From Triplophysa rosa (Eukaryota; Chordata; Actinopteri; Cypriniformes; Nemacheilidae): a DNA stretch of 64,000 nucleotides. The notes beneath the pieces are model-generated. The model saw only the letters and a program-made list of their open reading frames with translations, searched no databases and was not told the origin of the DNA. Each line of letters starts with the position of its first letter. Within the stretch, counting starts at the first letter, position 1. Made by a program: the position numbers and the translations under genes. Shown here in pieces: positions 33,126 through 44,349 of this stretch. The stretch spans positions 34,077,298 through 34,141,297 of the forward strand of contig NC_079890.1 of assembly GCF_024868665.1 (NCBI RefSeq), in the 5' to 3' direction.

Positions 33126-34645
33126 ACATTAAAGATCCATTTTTGCGCAACCACTTACCTTAAAAACTCCCAAGCTGCTTCTGCTTCTTGTAAGGCTCCC
33201 CCCTTTATCTAAACTTTAGTTTTTTCACCTTTGGCTTGCTGGAGGCATTAAGAGATGATTGTCAGTAGAGCTGCTTTGAAATAATATATTGTTGAAAGTG
33301 TTATATGCTGAAGGTGATGAGAAAACAATGAAACTAAACCAACTCACAATCTGATAACACAAAAACAGCTGAAGGAGTATTATCGTACCTGTTGCTTATG
33401 CACATACATTTCCGTTATATTGCGTATTATATAACTAAATAAATGGACCTGTTTGTTCACTATTTGCTTGTATTTTTTTAATCGTAGTAATGGATCAGGC
33501 TTTATGAGTGTACATTCCCTTAAACAACACAGAATAACTTGATTACAGCACACCCTGTCCTCAAAGGAAAACACATAAATAAAGGTTACAAAGAAAATTA
33601 CAGAGGTGCATAAAACCTTTCTACATAATATGTGCAGTTTGAGTTTATCACAACCTGAGCAGCCAATCCTACAGAAACACAACAAACCTCATGTACTGTG
33701 TTCATGAATGTGCTTCTTTTCTTCTGATGCTAAAATTAAACCTGTATGTTCCACACGGAGGCCAAAGGCCATCCAGCTCTGAAATGATGGATGAGTTCTT
33801 GATAAGAAGACAAACACAGTTCTCGTCATGAACCCTTTAAAATGCATTCTCAAAGCCCAGCGGATGAATGTGCAACAATATCAAGGTCTAACTTGCCTTA
33901 TTTTGTCATGATGTTACCATGTTACTAAAATGACTTATGCGCCCACTCGTGTCCTTTTTATTTGTCTCTCTGGGTGAATATAATTCTGTACATTAATCCA
34001 ACATTCATTTCATAAGAGTCACAGTTATAATGATGACGTAAGTCATGATGACACAGATGTAATGACTATTTGCAGGATTTTGTGAAACAAAACAAGAAGC
34101 GAAAGTATTTCATTGAACACACAAACTATATGCACAAGCACAGATCTAATTGATAGTTTGGTCTTTTGCTTTCAGAAGCAGGAGTCGGAATGTTCTAATC
34201 ATTATGTAGCCCATATGAAGAGGTCTTTCATTCTTTAACACTGCAACATTAAATTGTCAAAAATAATAGTTTTAAAAATGCTCTTTCTGTGTGATGTGCT
34301 GGCTAAATGCCACCGAGACATGTTTAGAATCAGCTTCACACGCTGCTATAGAAGACATTTACATTTATGCATTCTGGCAGTCAGATGATTTTATGCAAAG
34401 AGACTTAAAATGCATTCACATTTCATCAGTATGTGTCTACCCTGGAAATCGAACCCACAACCTTGGTGTTGTTAGCACAGTTGAGCTAAAGTAAGAATCA
34501 GATTAACTATACAGCTCAAACACAGGGATCAAACAAGTCGTGCTTCACAGACATAAATTATATAACTTATCAATCAAATAGTGAAGCGTTATCATTTTTG
34601 CCCAATAAATTATCAAACATGCTAAAAATTCACTTGGACAGAGAC
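33126..34645. other. Intergenic; short LINE-tail-like repeat at 34364-34450
   Basis: TTTACATTTATGCATTCTGG followed by TTATGCAAAGAGACTTAAAA is a decayed tail of the type at 9335. The rest shows no supported feature. Confidence 0.5.
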
Positions 34646-35120
34646 CAGTGTTGGGTAAGTTACTCCGTAAAAGCAATTAATTACTAGTTACTAATTACAT
34701 ATTCAATTGTGTAATTAGATTACTTTACAAATTACTCTCTCCAAAAAGTATTTAATTACTTATTACTAATTACTTTCTACATCCTACATCAACCTTGATA
34801 TAAATTGATTCAAGTATAGAAATGAAACGGCTTGTTTAATTCATTCAAATAAATAACCACATAAATTATTCTTAATAACTGACTAAAGTATATCGAAATG
34901 TGAGAAGCATACATTAAAGCATACATTCTAAAGTTAGACTTATCATTTTGATGTCATTTCCACTATTAAATATATTACACAGTATTTAGTTCAATTACAT
35001 CAGAAGCAACTGTAATTAAATTACAGAAAAATAAGAGTAATCCCTTACTTTACTATTTCAAGGGGAAAGTAATTAAATTACAGTAACTAATTACTTACTA
35101 ACTAGTTACACCCAACACTG
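34646..35120. mobile_element. hAT-like MITE (CAGTGTTGGG ends)
   Basis: CAGTGTTGGGTAAGTTACTC and GTTACACCCAACACTG are inverted ends. Flanks ACAGAGAC and CTAGAGAC are a probable mutated 8-bp target duplication. The interior is made of TAATTACT-type repeats. Confidence 0.8.
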
Positions 35121-36667
35121 CTAGAGACAAGCTCTTTTGACTTGAATAACCTTGCAGTAAGCAACCTTGGTTAAGACCTTAGCAACTGCATAGCATTTCG
35201 GTAACCACCCTTACATTATGGTCCAACAACCCTCACATTTTTTATATTTCAATTTGATTTCAATTCAGTTTATTTATGTAGCACTTTAATGGTGCCTGTG
35301 AGTTCCCCTAGAAAGCCAAAACAGTGGAAAAATGTAATAGAATTTGTTAGGAAGCTAAGAAATCTTCAGTTAAAGTCTAGTTCCTTCTACCACAACATTA
35401 CAAACCACAAAACAAGATACAATGCAAGTCTTGCCCAATCACTTTGCCAATGTTCTTTGTTTCTCAAGTGCCGCGGAGTGTACACTTCCATATGCTTCGC
35501 TGGCACTTTCACAATATTGTTGTGTGCCGCTGAGACGCCCGTTAATTTTTAATTGGTGTTATTCTCAACAGAAGATATTGGCAAGAACAACAAATATGTT
35601 AGTTATTCCCATGCTAAATCCATTAATGACATGCAAATGAGCTTTGTTATTATCTGATCAGTGACAAAATGATTTTACCAAACAGGCATACAGGAGGAAG
35701 GCTGAATTTCCTGTTCATGTAAATATCCGTGATGAGAAAATCTTTTATTAGGACGGAGAACAACAAGATGAGATATGAAGCTATCACTTTTGTGCTCTTA
35801 GGTTGTTGAAGTCGACCAGTATGAACTGAAAATAAAAATGGACTTGTAGAAAACGTGGCCATAGATTAGATGTACAGTGTTTCTACAGTCTTTACAGTTT
35901 GTGGTACAGTGAGTTAGAGGAGTCATGGGGATTTTTCATAGCCAGAGGCAGCTAACCGAGTCTCATTAAAGACCTGAAGCTCTTTTGTATCCAGAGATTA
36001 GAGGATGTCGCCCATTATACAGAAGTTTCCTTTTATGTTGCAGCACAGTTTGGAACATTAGATAAACCGCCTGACCGCTTCACAATTCATTCTCTAAATA
36101 GAGAACAGGCTATTGGCTATGATTTTCTGGTGTGACAGTGAGACCCATTTTTTTTTGTCCCCTAGCATTGCAAAATAGCTTCATTGAGTGACCTGGATGC
36201 TGGTGATTTGTTAATATTTTATTTGCGATTTTTTCCCAAATCGTGCATAGTTTCTCTGATCTATAGGGACTTCATGCATTGCTGCACAGTGGATCACATC
36301 TAATATCTTTAATGCTACTATTTACTGTAACTTATTGATGTGTTTAAAGTTTACAAAGTACATGTAGGTATTAATTTTTTTATAAAATTCAGAAAAGATA
36401 CTAAAATTAAATCCTGGGTGCAAAAACGATCTGCCAATACATTTATAAATCTTTCATTCTGACTGTGATTTCAATTACCTGAATGAGAATGAGTGGCTAC
36501 AGGCTACAGAAATTATGCTGCTCTTATTTCTCTGTACATCCAATTCATCCATTATGAGAATTCTATTAGATGCTTAATACATACACCAGATAAAAAGGAT
36601 TTCATAGGCTGCTGCTACATGACCAAAATAAACGTTCCTGACAAATGTTTCTTTGTCAGGCTGTATG

Positions 36668-36668
<1 letters not shown>
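35121..36668. other. Intergenic; LINE-tail-like bases near 35256-35292
   Basis: ATTTCAATTCAGTTTATTTA is the complement of a LINE tail. Nothing else is supported; ORFs near 35289-35640 show no domain. Confidence 0.5.

Positions 36669-36709
<41 letters not shown>
36669..36709. repeat. (TA)n microsatellite
   Basis: About 20 uninterrupted AT units. Confidence 0.97.
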
Positions 36710-36714
<5 letters not shown>

Positions 36715-36962
36715 CTCTGACTAAAAGTTTCTTTGGAAACACAAAATTGTTTTTCTGTGGCATTGTTGTAATCTATTTTAGCATAATACCATTACATCAT
36801 TAGCACGTTTACATTACATTATTAGCCAAACACAGACCGTAAGTTAACTTCAGGCCAGGCGCGTAAGTTTGATGAAACTGTCCATTGAGCTACTGTTTCA
36901 CAGCACTTTTGGTGTTTGGGTGTGTTGTAAAATAATTAAGCAATAACAAATATCATATATTA

Positions 36963-37246
36963 ACAAGATGCACCACTGCCATTACAATGAATTGGAAGAA
37001 GTGCAATGCTCAATGTGGCCGGTCAAAAGAGATGCTTTTAGCGCAATTTAAGCTTTCAAACCAAAGTTACAGTACAGTTCATGTCAGGTTTAATTATTGA
37101 TTAGAAATATGCTATTAAATTCTGTATTTTGCCAGCAATTTGCCCGTTGTTTTGCAAAAATAAATAGCTGTCCGGAGGCATTCTTGCTATGACGTAAATA
37201 GCTGCACGGAGCCGTTGCAAACATGGCCGCTATTGTAAACAGACTG
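36963..37246. repeat. Interspersed repeat B, copy 2
   Basis: Second copy of the 11818-12240 repeat, ending GCAAACATGGCCGC then ATTGTAAACAGACTGG. Confidence 0.65.
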
Positions 37247-37490
37247 GTAATAAGCACATCAATGTTTTGATTTAGGCTACTTAATTCTGGAATTATATCA
37301 CTATACTTTGTGATCAAACATAATTACTACATTTTTTTCGAAGCTATGGCTTCAGTACACATGGAGTGTAGTACAAGTTATATGGACTGTTTTTGTGTTT
37401 TTTTAAATAATTGTTAGAATAAATTTACCATCATGTTTTTTTTTGTTTATGTTGTTTTGGAGTGGTTGGAGTAATAGGATAGTAAATAGG

Positions 37491-37582
37491 ATAATATAAT
37501 ATAATATAACATAATAGGCCTATAATATAATATAATATAGGCTGATAATAATATAATATAATATAATATAATATAATATAAT
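37491..37582. repeat. (TAATA)n tandem array
   Basis: ATAAT units interrupted by AGGCCTATAATA and AGGCTGATAAT. Confidence 0.9.
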
Positions 37583-39644
37583 AATAAACTCATATGATAA
37601 AGCATATTGTAGATAAAGCCAGACAATATCTAAAGATTGCCATGATCTTTATACAGAATATTCCAAACTAAATGAAAGAAACTTTTGTGAACAGATCATT
37701 AAGTTCAAGACATGTTTGCGCTAGTACCTGGATGTACGAAATACACACCTGCCAGCACACAGACCAATGGGTGTTGCAAAAATATTTACTCTCTATTATC
37801 ATGGCAATAACATGCACTATCAGCTTGGAAAATAATGCTCTAATTTCCATTTCCTGCCCTATCTGTCTCGTTCAGTTTCTTGGCTAGACCACAATTACTC
37901 ATTCTCGTCAACTAGGCAGCAGAGCCAATGAGGGATTGCCATATTCTATAATAGTCTCGAAGGAAAGTTTGTGAATCATTCTGCAGCTTCCACCGTGGCT
38001 CTGCCAGTCGCTTAATGCGGTAACACTATTTAATTTACCCGCTGGGGTGAAGACATGTTGAATAAATCAAAGAGGGAGTTGACATAATCTGTTATCTCTG
38101 TGATGATGATCATCAAGTCTGGGTGAAAGCGTTCTTGATCATCCTAAATCTACTCTGTCAATTCACTTTGCATCTTTTTTATGTTAACCAGATGCTGAAG
38201 CACTGCCATGCCCGATGGAGCTCTGAAACTGTGAATATCTGATGCTGGTGATAGCTAGGTTTGCTGTTTCATATCTGATTCTCTGATTATCTGTAGCTGA
38301 TGAGATTTTGTGATGCTTTTCTTTTGAGCGAATAATCAAAGGGACTTTGAAATTGAAAGCAATGGAAATCATTGCCACAATCTCATACTTTTGAAAAAGT
38401 CATTGTAAACCTATAGCTTGTGTGTGCACGATGCATTAAATATCAAGCTGTTGACGCACTTTGCAGAACTTACTAATTTAATTTTCATACGAAATAAGAG
38501 GTTGATCTATTTAAGATGTGGGCTGCTTTTCCGGTTTTGTGTTGTTCATGATGAATCATCATTTAATGAATCATAATGAGTTTAATGTCTGGACCCGCAA
38601 GCTTCCTTAAGGGCTGCTTAATAGTCCAATACTGTCATGCGCATGATCTATTTTTGATTCTTTCCTTTTTCTGAATTCGTTTTCAGAATTGTTTAGTTCT
38701 GACTCATGGCAAAAAGCCATGCAGCACCCGCTGAGTGCATATGCCAACGGACGTTTTCCTTTTGTTTCAGAAAAGGTTAAAACATTGTAAGTTTGCCTAG
38801 CCGCAGACACAGTTTATAGAATGGGTTTATGGAAGCATTTCCCAAGAGTGAAAAGGTGATGGGTTCGAATCAATGTTTCCGAGCTGACAAACAAGAACGA
38901 GAGCACAGTTGGTAAAAGTCAATAGCTTTTGCTGTTTCTGTAGACTTTGTAGAAAAGCGGTGGTTGCACAACACTTAAATGTTTTTTTCTTTGCTAACTG
39001 AAAAAAATGCCCTTTTGATTTTATGATGCTTGACTCGAGGAAGAATGGTCAGGAGGTTAAGAAAACTTATGGTGTGTAGGGTATATTTGCAATTTAAAAT
39101 GCCTTTTTATGCTAGCTGAATGCCATTGTAAGACAGAAAACATGCTAAATAATCCATGATGTTATTTTGTGTTACTTCACTTAGCTTTCCTGGAATTCAG
39201 TACCTTTCTAGCTGTTTATTTATGTATTCTTTCAATTCAGTTATTCACTTCAATGGCACCTCAGGGGTTTAGGGTTAACAGTGATAGCATAGTGATATTT
39301 TAAAGCACATTGAGTTTTTTGATATAACCACATTTTATGCAAGGACGTTATACAGAGAAATAGATGTATAGGTGATTGTGCAATAGTAGAAAATCATGGC
39401 CATATATCCAGTAGTAATTAAGAATAAGCGGCTTCTGAGAAATAACTTGTGAGAAATGTGACTTAAAAATATCCAGAAGGTCACAGGTGTCTATCTGCAG
39501 CAAGCATGAAGTGGGGGAGCAGCTGCGATCACAGCAAATCCCCAGAGATAAAACATGCTATTTTAGGGATTTCTCTCAACCACAGACATAAAAAAACAGA
39601 ACAAATACGTGTGCAAATATCCAAACATGCAGATGGATTATATA
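37583..39644. other. Unannotated intergenic sequence
   Basis: About 2 kb with fewer visible repeats than its surroundings. No ORF is convincing. Confidence 0.5.
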
Positions 39645-39790
39645 TACAGCCCCGGAAAAAATTACATAAGAGACCATTTCACATTTTTATTTAATCAGCA
39701 TTTCTAGATGTATTGTGGCCATTCCAGTCCAGTGTCAATCAAACCTCAAGAGTGGCATAAAATCATCCAACAGCAATGACAAGACACATG
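39645..39790. mobile_element. Tc1/mariner terminal fragment
   Basis: TATACAGCCCCGGAAAAAAT followed by AGAGACCATTTCACATTTTT, related to the fragment at 23692. Confidence 0.6.
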
Positions 39791-39796
39791 AAATGT

Positions 39797-39985
39797 GGGC
39801 AGTCGTGGCCTAATGGTTAAAGAGTCGGACTCATGACCAGAAGGTTGCTAGTTCGATTCTCAGGGTAACGATTGAGGTGCCCTTGAGCAAGGCCGGCGGT
39901 AACGATTGAGGTGCAAACCCCCACTTGCTCCCCTGGCACTGCAGTGATAGCTGCCCACTGCTCCATGTGTTCATGACTCTCAGGG
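39797..39985 (+). mobile_element. tRNA-derived SINE
   Basis: GTGGGCAGTCGTGGCCTAAT (A-box region TGGCCTAATGGT) and GGTTGCTAGTTCGATTCT (B box), then GCCCTTGAGCAAG and GCACTGCAGTGATAGCTGCC. TAACGATTGAGGTGC is duplicated at 39866 and 39899. The body runs into repeat X. Confidence 0.75.
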
Positions 39986-39989
39986 GACA

Positions 39990-40335
39990 GATAATCAACA
40001 ACTGGCCAGTGGTGCGGAAAGAAGAAGCCAATGGCTGTGGTTGAGGTGGATGAACACAGCATGGGCTGCCAGATGACCTTGTAACAATGCGACACACACC
40101 CAGGTCTGATCAACTGTTGAGGGACCGGTAAGGGTGTCTAGTGATAAAGGGCCGAAACACCCAATGAGGCTGTGATGGGAACCACACAAAGGGCATTATC
40201 AGCAGCACCTCACGAAAAGGCATCTTTCACCCAGGATAATGGATGTGATGAAAGTGGGATCGGACACACAACTGCATAAGGCACGGGAAATGTCCTATTG
40301 GGCAATATTGAGCAAATAACACCTCGTATTAAGCG
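39990..40335 (+). repeat. Interspersed repeat X, copy 2
   Basis: As at 30503-31070, but lacking about 30 bp present in copy 1 and with a shortened 3' part. Here it directly follows the SINE. Confidence 0.75.
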
Positions 40336-40480
40336 AATGTTCAACCAACCAGCATGAATTATTCTTTCTTACATATACCACCTACTGGTCCATTTTGTAG
40401 GTGATAATAGAGCAAAGAGTGCCTTTCTATGATTACTGGTCACTTATCAACATGGTTTTAAACAACGTGAGTGCTGTGTA

Positions 40481-40788
40481 TGTTTGTGTGTGTGTGTGTG
40501 TTCATGTTTTTATATCCCAATGGGGACCTAATCCTGACTGCACACCAACTCATGGGGACTCGTGTCACCGTGGGGACCAAAATTGAGGTCCCCATGGGCA
40601 AAAAAGCTTATAAATTGTACAGAACAATATTTTTTTTAAATCTAAAAATTCAAAAAGTTTTCTACGATCTTTAGGTTTAGGGGTTGGGTTAGGAATAAAA
40701 TATACAGTTTGTACAGTATAAAAAACATTACGCCTATGGACTGTCCCCACGGAGATAGTAAACCAGACATGTGTGTGTGTGTGTGTGT

Positions 40789-40819
<31 letters not shown>

Positions 40820-40853
40820 CGTGCGTGCGTGCGTGTGTGTGTGTGAGTGCGTG
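40481..40853. repeat. GGGGACC-type fish repeat followed by (GT)n
   Basis: CCCAATGGGGACCTAATCCT, TCACCGTGGGGACCAAAATT and GGACTGTCCCCACGGAGATA form a common dispersed repeat bounded by GT runs at 40483-40501 and 40769-40853. Confidence 0.8.
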
Positions 40854-42196
40854 TGCTTCCTCCCATCTTTCACTCAGCCCATCTTTGCACGAACCAGGCT
40901 GATATCTCAGGGCAGCATCTGTCGTGTGTCATAAGTTACTGGTGAGAGTTACGTAAAATTCAATACAATCAATAGCCACTGGTCTCTATCTCATCAGCAC
41001 AGCTGTGATACACAGATATACACACTTGCATGTGCACACAGACATAGCTGCACTGTTGCCTGTAATTAGTTAACATTCATTGAAAGGTTTCATGTGATGT
41101 ACAACAATAAATGAAATTGCCCTGAATGTGTTACCACATAAGCTAATATAAAGACAAACATCTCAAAGAAATGATTGTGTTATTTGGGTTATTGTTGCCC
41201 ATATATATTTATAGTGCATCTCAATGTGACGGATGGTTTAAAAGATTAATTTAGGAAAAAGATGAGCCATTAAGAATCTTAATCACAAACTGGACTAATG
41301 TGCAAGGTTAAGACCCTCATGTCTCAAACGTTAGAAACATTAAACAGTTTTAAACTGAAATACAAGCAGTAGTGGAGAATCTGATCTGTGTGCGACATAG
41401 ACTTAATCTTGAGTGAGATTTCCCTCTCACGTCCCACTCTCTCAATCTTCTGTAAGACAGCAGCAAGTAGTTTCACATTACTTATGTCAGTTGAAATTTG
41501 GCAGGAGTAACTACTGCATTCATTATAAATAAATGGGTAGGGAAAACCTTTTTTAATGAAAACATTCAATCATTCACCTATCCATCTTTGATACTTCATG
41601 TAAACAGCGTTTTTTCTTTTTTAATTATCATTACTGCATGCAATTTTATGACCTCATATTAAATAAAAGAATACATTTGTACTTTTAAAAATAATGAACT
41701 GTAAAACATGAAAGTGGAAAGTGAAAGGCTTCAGTAAAAGAAATGATGATCTGCACTCTTAGTCCAGAATTTGCATAATGTCCTCTTGGCATTTTATCAA
41801 ACATTTTTTAAATAAAAATGTTGGCACAATTGTTTTTCTTGACAAATATAATTTGAACCATTTAGGCATTAACATTTTAAGATATTAAAACATTTTAATG
41901 AATGGTAGTGTACGTATGTGTGTGTTTTGAATGTAGGCTATCTGAGAAAGTGCTATGACTGAAGATTGAAGTTTTAAAGTGGAGCTATGATGCTATGTCA
42001 TGCATTCTGACTTCTTTACATTGTTGAACGTGCTGGCTTAACATGGCTCGGAAGCGGTATTCAAGATAGTGTGGGTTTACTGTGCGTTAAGGGAAGTGCA
42101 CTTTGGCATTTTTGAGACATTGGACAGACTTGCGCTCTTACTTCCTGTCGTGTGCACGCGCTCTCAAGTGGCCAAGACCGCAAGTGGGGGTATTTG
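40854..42196. other. Unannotated intergenic sequence
   Basis: No gene supported; from about 42085 the sequence resembles degenerate parts of the adjacent TIR element. Confidence 0.5.
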
Positions 42197-42438
42197 GGCC
42201 CTGTCCCAAATGGCGCACTCCGGTCTTGTGGACATCCTCCGAGTCCACACTTGGTGACGTCAGGAAGTGCAGACCTATAGGGCACTAGGCACGAGTCCAC
42301 AAGGGTACATGGGGGTGCATTTTGGGACAGACTTGAGGTCATCACACTGGAAAGAGCAAGCGGTGCTTTCTAATCACTCAGTTTTACAGAGCCCAGAGAC
42401 AACTACATATAAAGCTACAATAAAACATGGCTTATTAC

Positions 42439-42788
42439 TTGGGCTGTCAAATGATTAATCGTGATTAATCGCATCCAGAATCAAAGTTTGTGTTTACGTA
42501 ATTTATGTCGGTGTACTGTGCTAATTCATTTTGTATTTATGAGCACATACACATAAATGCATTTTTTAAAGAAAGATATAACATATTAATAGACGTTTAT
42601 TTAGAATTTCAATTATTGGTTAATATAAATTAATACATTTAAATATTTCCTAAATATATAGAAAAGTATGTGTATGTTTTGTGTTTATAAATACAAAATT
42701 AATATGCACCGTACACAGATATATTTTATGTAAACACAAACTTTTATTCTGGATGTGATTAATCGCGATTAATCGTTTGACAGCCCTA
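42439..42788. mobile_element. hAT MITE with perfect 8-bp TSD
   Basis: Ends TTGGGCTGTCAAATGATTAA and GATTAATCGTTTGACAGCCC. Flanked by CTTATTAC at 42431-42438 and 42789-42796. 350 bp, palindromic ends, no coding sequence. Confidence 0.9.
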
Positions 42789-43073
42789 CTTATTACCTTA
42801 AGTAAGAAAATGCACTGCATTAAAAGTTTTATTCTTGAATAGCTGGCTTAATAGAAAATAAATAATGTGAATAAGTAACTAATTAATCAATTCATTTTGA
42901 ATTTTATCAAAACATACATTTAAAAATGTATCCGTCATGTTTATTAAATGTCTGACATCCACGACACTCCTCCCATCCGTTCTGTGATTGGGCGTTCGCA
43001 AGGATTCCTGGGTAGAGGACTTCAGTTGAGTCTGCATCAATGCGGGCTTCGCCGAAGACCGCATCGAGGGCAC

Positions 43074-43940
43074 TGTCGGTACACGATCCGGGATGCCTGC
43101 ACGATCCGTTCTGCGCATGCGCATAATGACGTAGTAAACAACATCACGGTTTCCCTACACACTATTGGTATCAAGCATGCGATGAAACGCTTGACGGCCA
43201 GACGGCACAACTGGCGGCATATTTTTGTAGGCTACATTGTGTTTTTCATTTAACAGTTCATGGCGGGTCTATTTTGATGTTTTAAAATGTAGCAGCTTAC
43301 GCTATGCATTACGATGTGTTTATGTGGTTGCCAATCCAAAATAATAAAGGAGTTGTTACATGAACATACACGATTTTGGTTACATGTGGAATAAAGTCTG
43401 AGTCTTTCTGTCACTGCAAACCTTCAGTTTCCTCCATACTCCCCTTTGCGACTCATTGCTGCATGGCATTAGGCCTACTTAACTTGCTGTGTTTCGATCT
43501 GAGGTCAGTAGTATTGTCAAAGACGGTTTTTATTAAAAGCTGCTAATATTAGTTAACTTTAAATCGACTCATTTTGTATTAGTATGGGTCTATATATAGG
43601 CTAATATATCTATCTATATAATCTAAATGAGGAATAATCCCTTCAATGGTGTTTACAGAACACAATAAGGAACATAATATGCATTTCTGCCTAGACTATC
43701 TGCACTTACATAAAGAAAGAACTACAAACAAGTCTGGGGAAACGTTACAGAGTATTTCAACGCATAGTGTGCACACAGAAGTGACATGAGACCAGAGGTG
43801 GACAGTAGTGAAAGTCGCGGTACAAAGGTGCTCAAGCGTGGAACAGATCGTGCAGTGTCGTCGCTAAACAGAATTATCTACTACGTCATTATGCGCATGC
43901 GCGGACGGATCGTGCAGGCATCCCGGATCGTGTACCGACA
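43074..43940. mobile_element. Element with 63-bp near-identical inverted repeats
   Basis: Bases 43074-43136 and 43879-43940 are inverted copies (TGTCGGTACACGATCCGGGA ... GCGCATAATGACGTAGTA) with few differences. Each includes the palindrome GCGCATGCGC. The 740-bp interior has no transposase. Weaker inverted similarity continues outside. Confidence 0.75.
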
Positions 43941-44325
43941 GGCACAAAGGCGGCGCTCGCGAGCAGACTTCTGAGCGCTAAAAAGACAAATGGGACACCC
44001 CACGGACTCGTAGACTTGGCGAGCACGCGCAATTTAAGTCCACGAGACCGCAGGTCCACATGAAGTGCGCCATTGGGGACAGGGCCTTGGACGCAGCCTT
44101 TAAGAAGACGGGCCCAGCTCTTTAGTATGTACAGAAACTGGACTAGGAGCGGCACACCTGTCGTGACGTCATGATTAAGGCCTAGCAATTGAGCGGTCAC
44201 GTGACATTGAACTTGATTTGTTACAGGTGCATCTTTCCTCTAGCGTTTGCTGTGTAGATTCTGTTTGCCTACAGTTAACGTTGTGTTAATACAATTAAAA
44301 TTCGTAACGTTTGTAAAATAACGCC

Positions 44326-44340
44326 ATGGGTAATTACTAA
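44326..44340 (+). promoter_or_regulatory. Four-codon upstream ORF before the GPCR start
   Basis: GCCATGGGTAATTACTAA encodes MGNY-stop in a strong Kozak context (GCCATGG) and ends 9 bases before the GPCR ATG. If it is in the 5' UTR it should limit translation of the receptor. The transcription start is not known. Confidence 0.45.
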
Positions 44341-44349
44341 TATCCCACC

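Larger units (their letters stand above)
42197..44086. mobile_element. Possible large TIR element with nested insertions
   Basis: GGCCCTGTCCCAAATGGCGC at left and GCGCCATTGGGGACAGGGCC at right are inverted, and further inverted similarity (GGTCTTGTGGAC / GTCCACGAGACC) lies inside them. The segment contains the hAT MITE at 42439 and the inverted-repeat element at 43074. The left end is confused by a second similar motif near 42320, so the limits are uncertain. Confidence 0.45.

Noticed and set aside
39797..39985. Functional tRNA gene
   Set aside because: The tRNA-like head is part of a longer SINE with typical body sequence and poor stem pairing.
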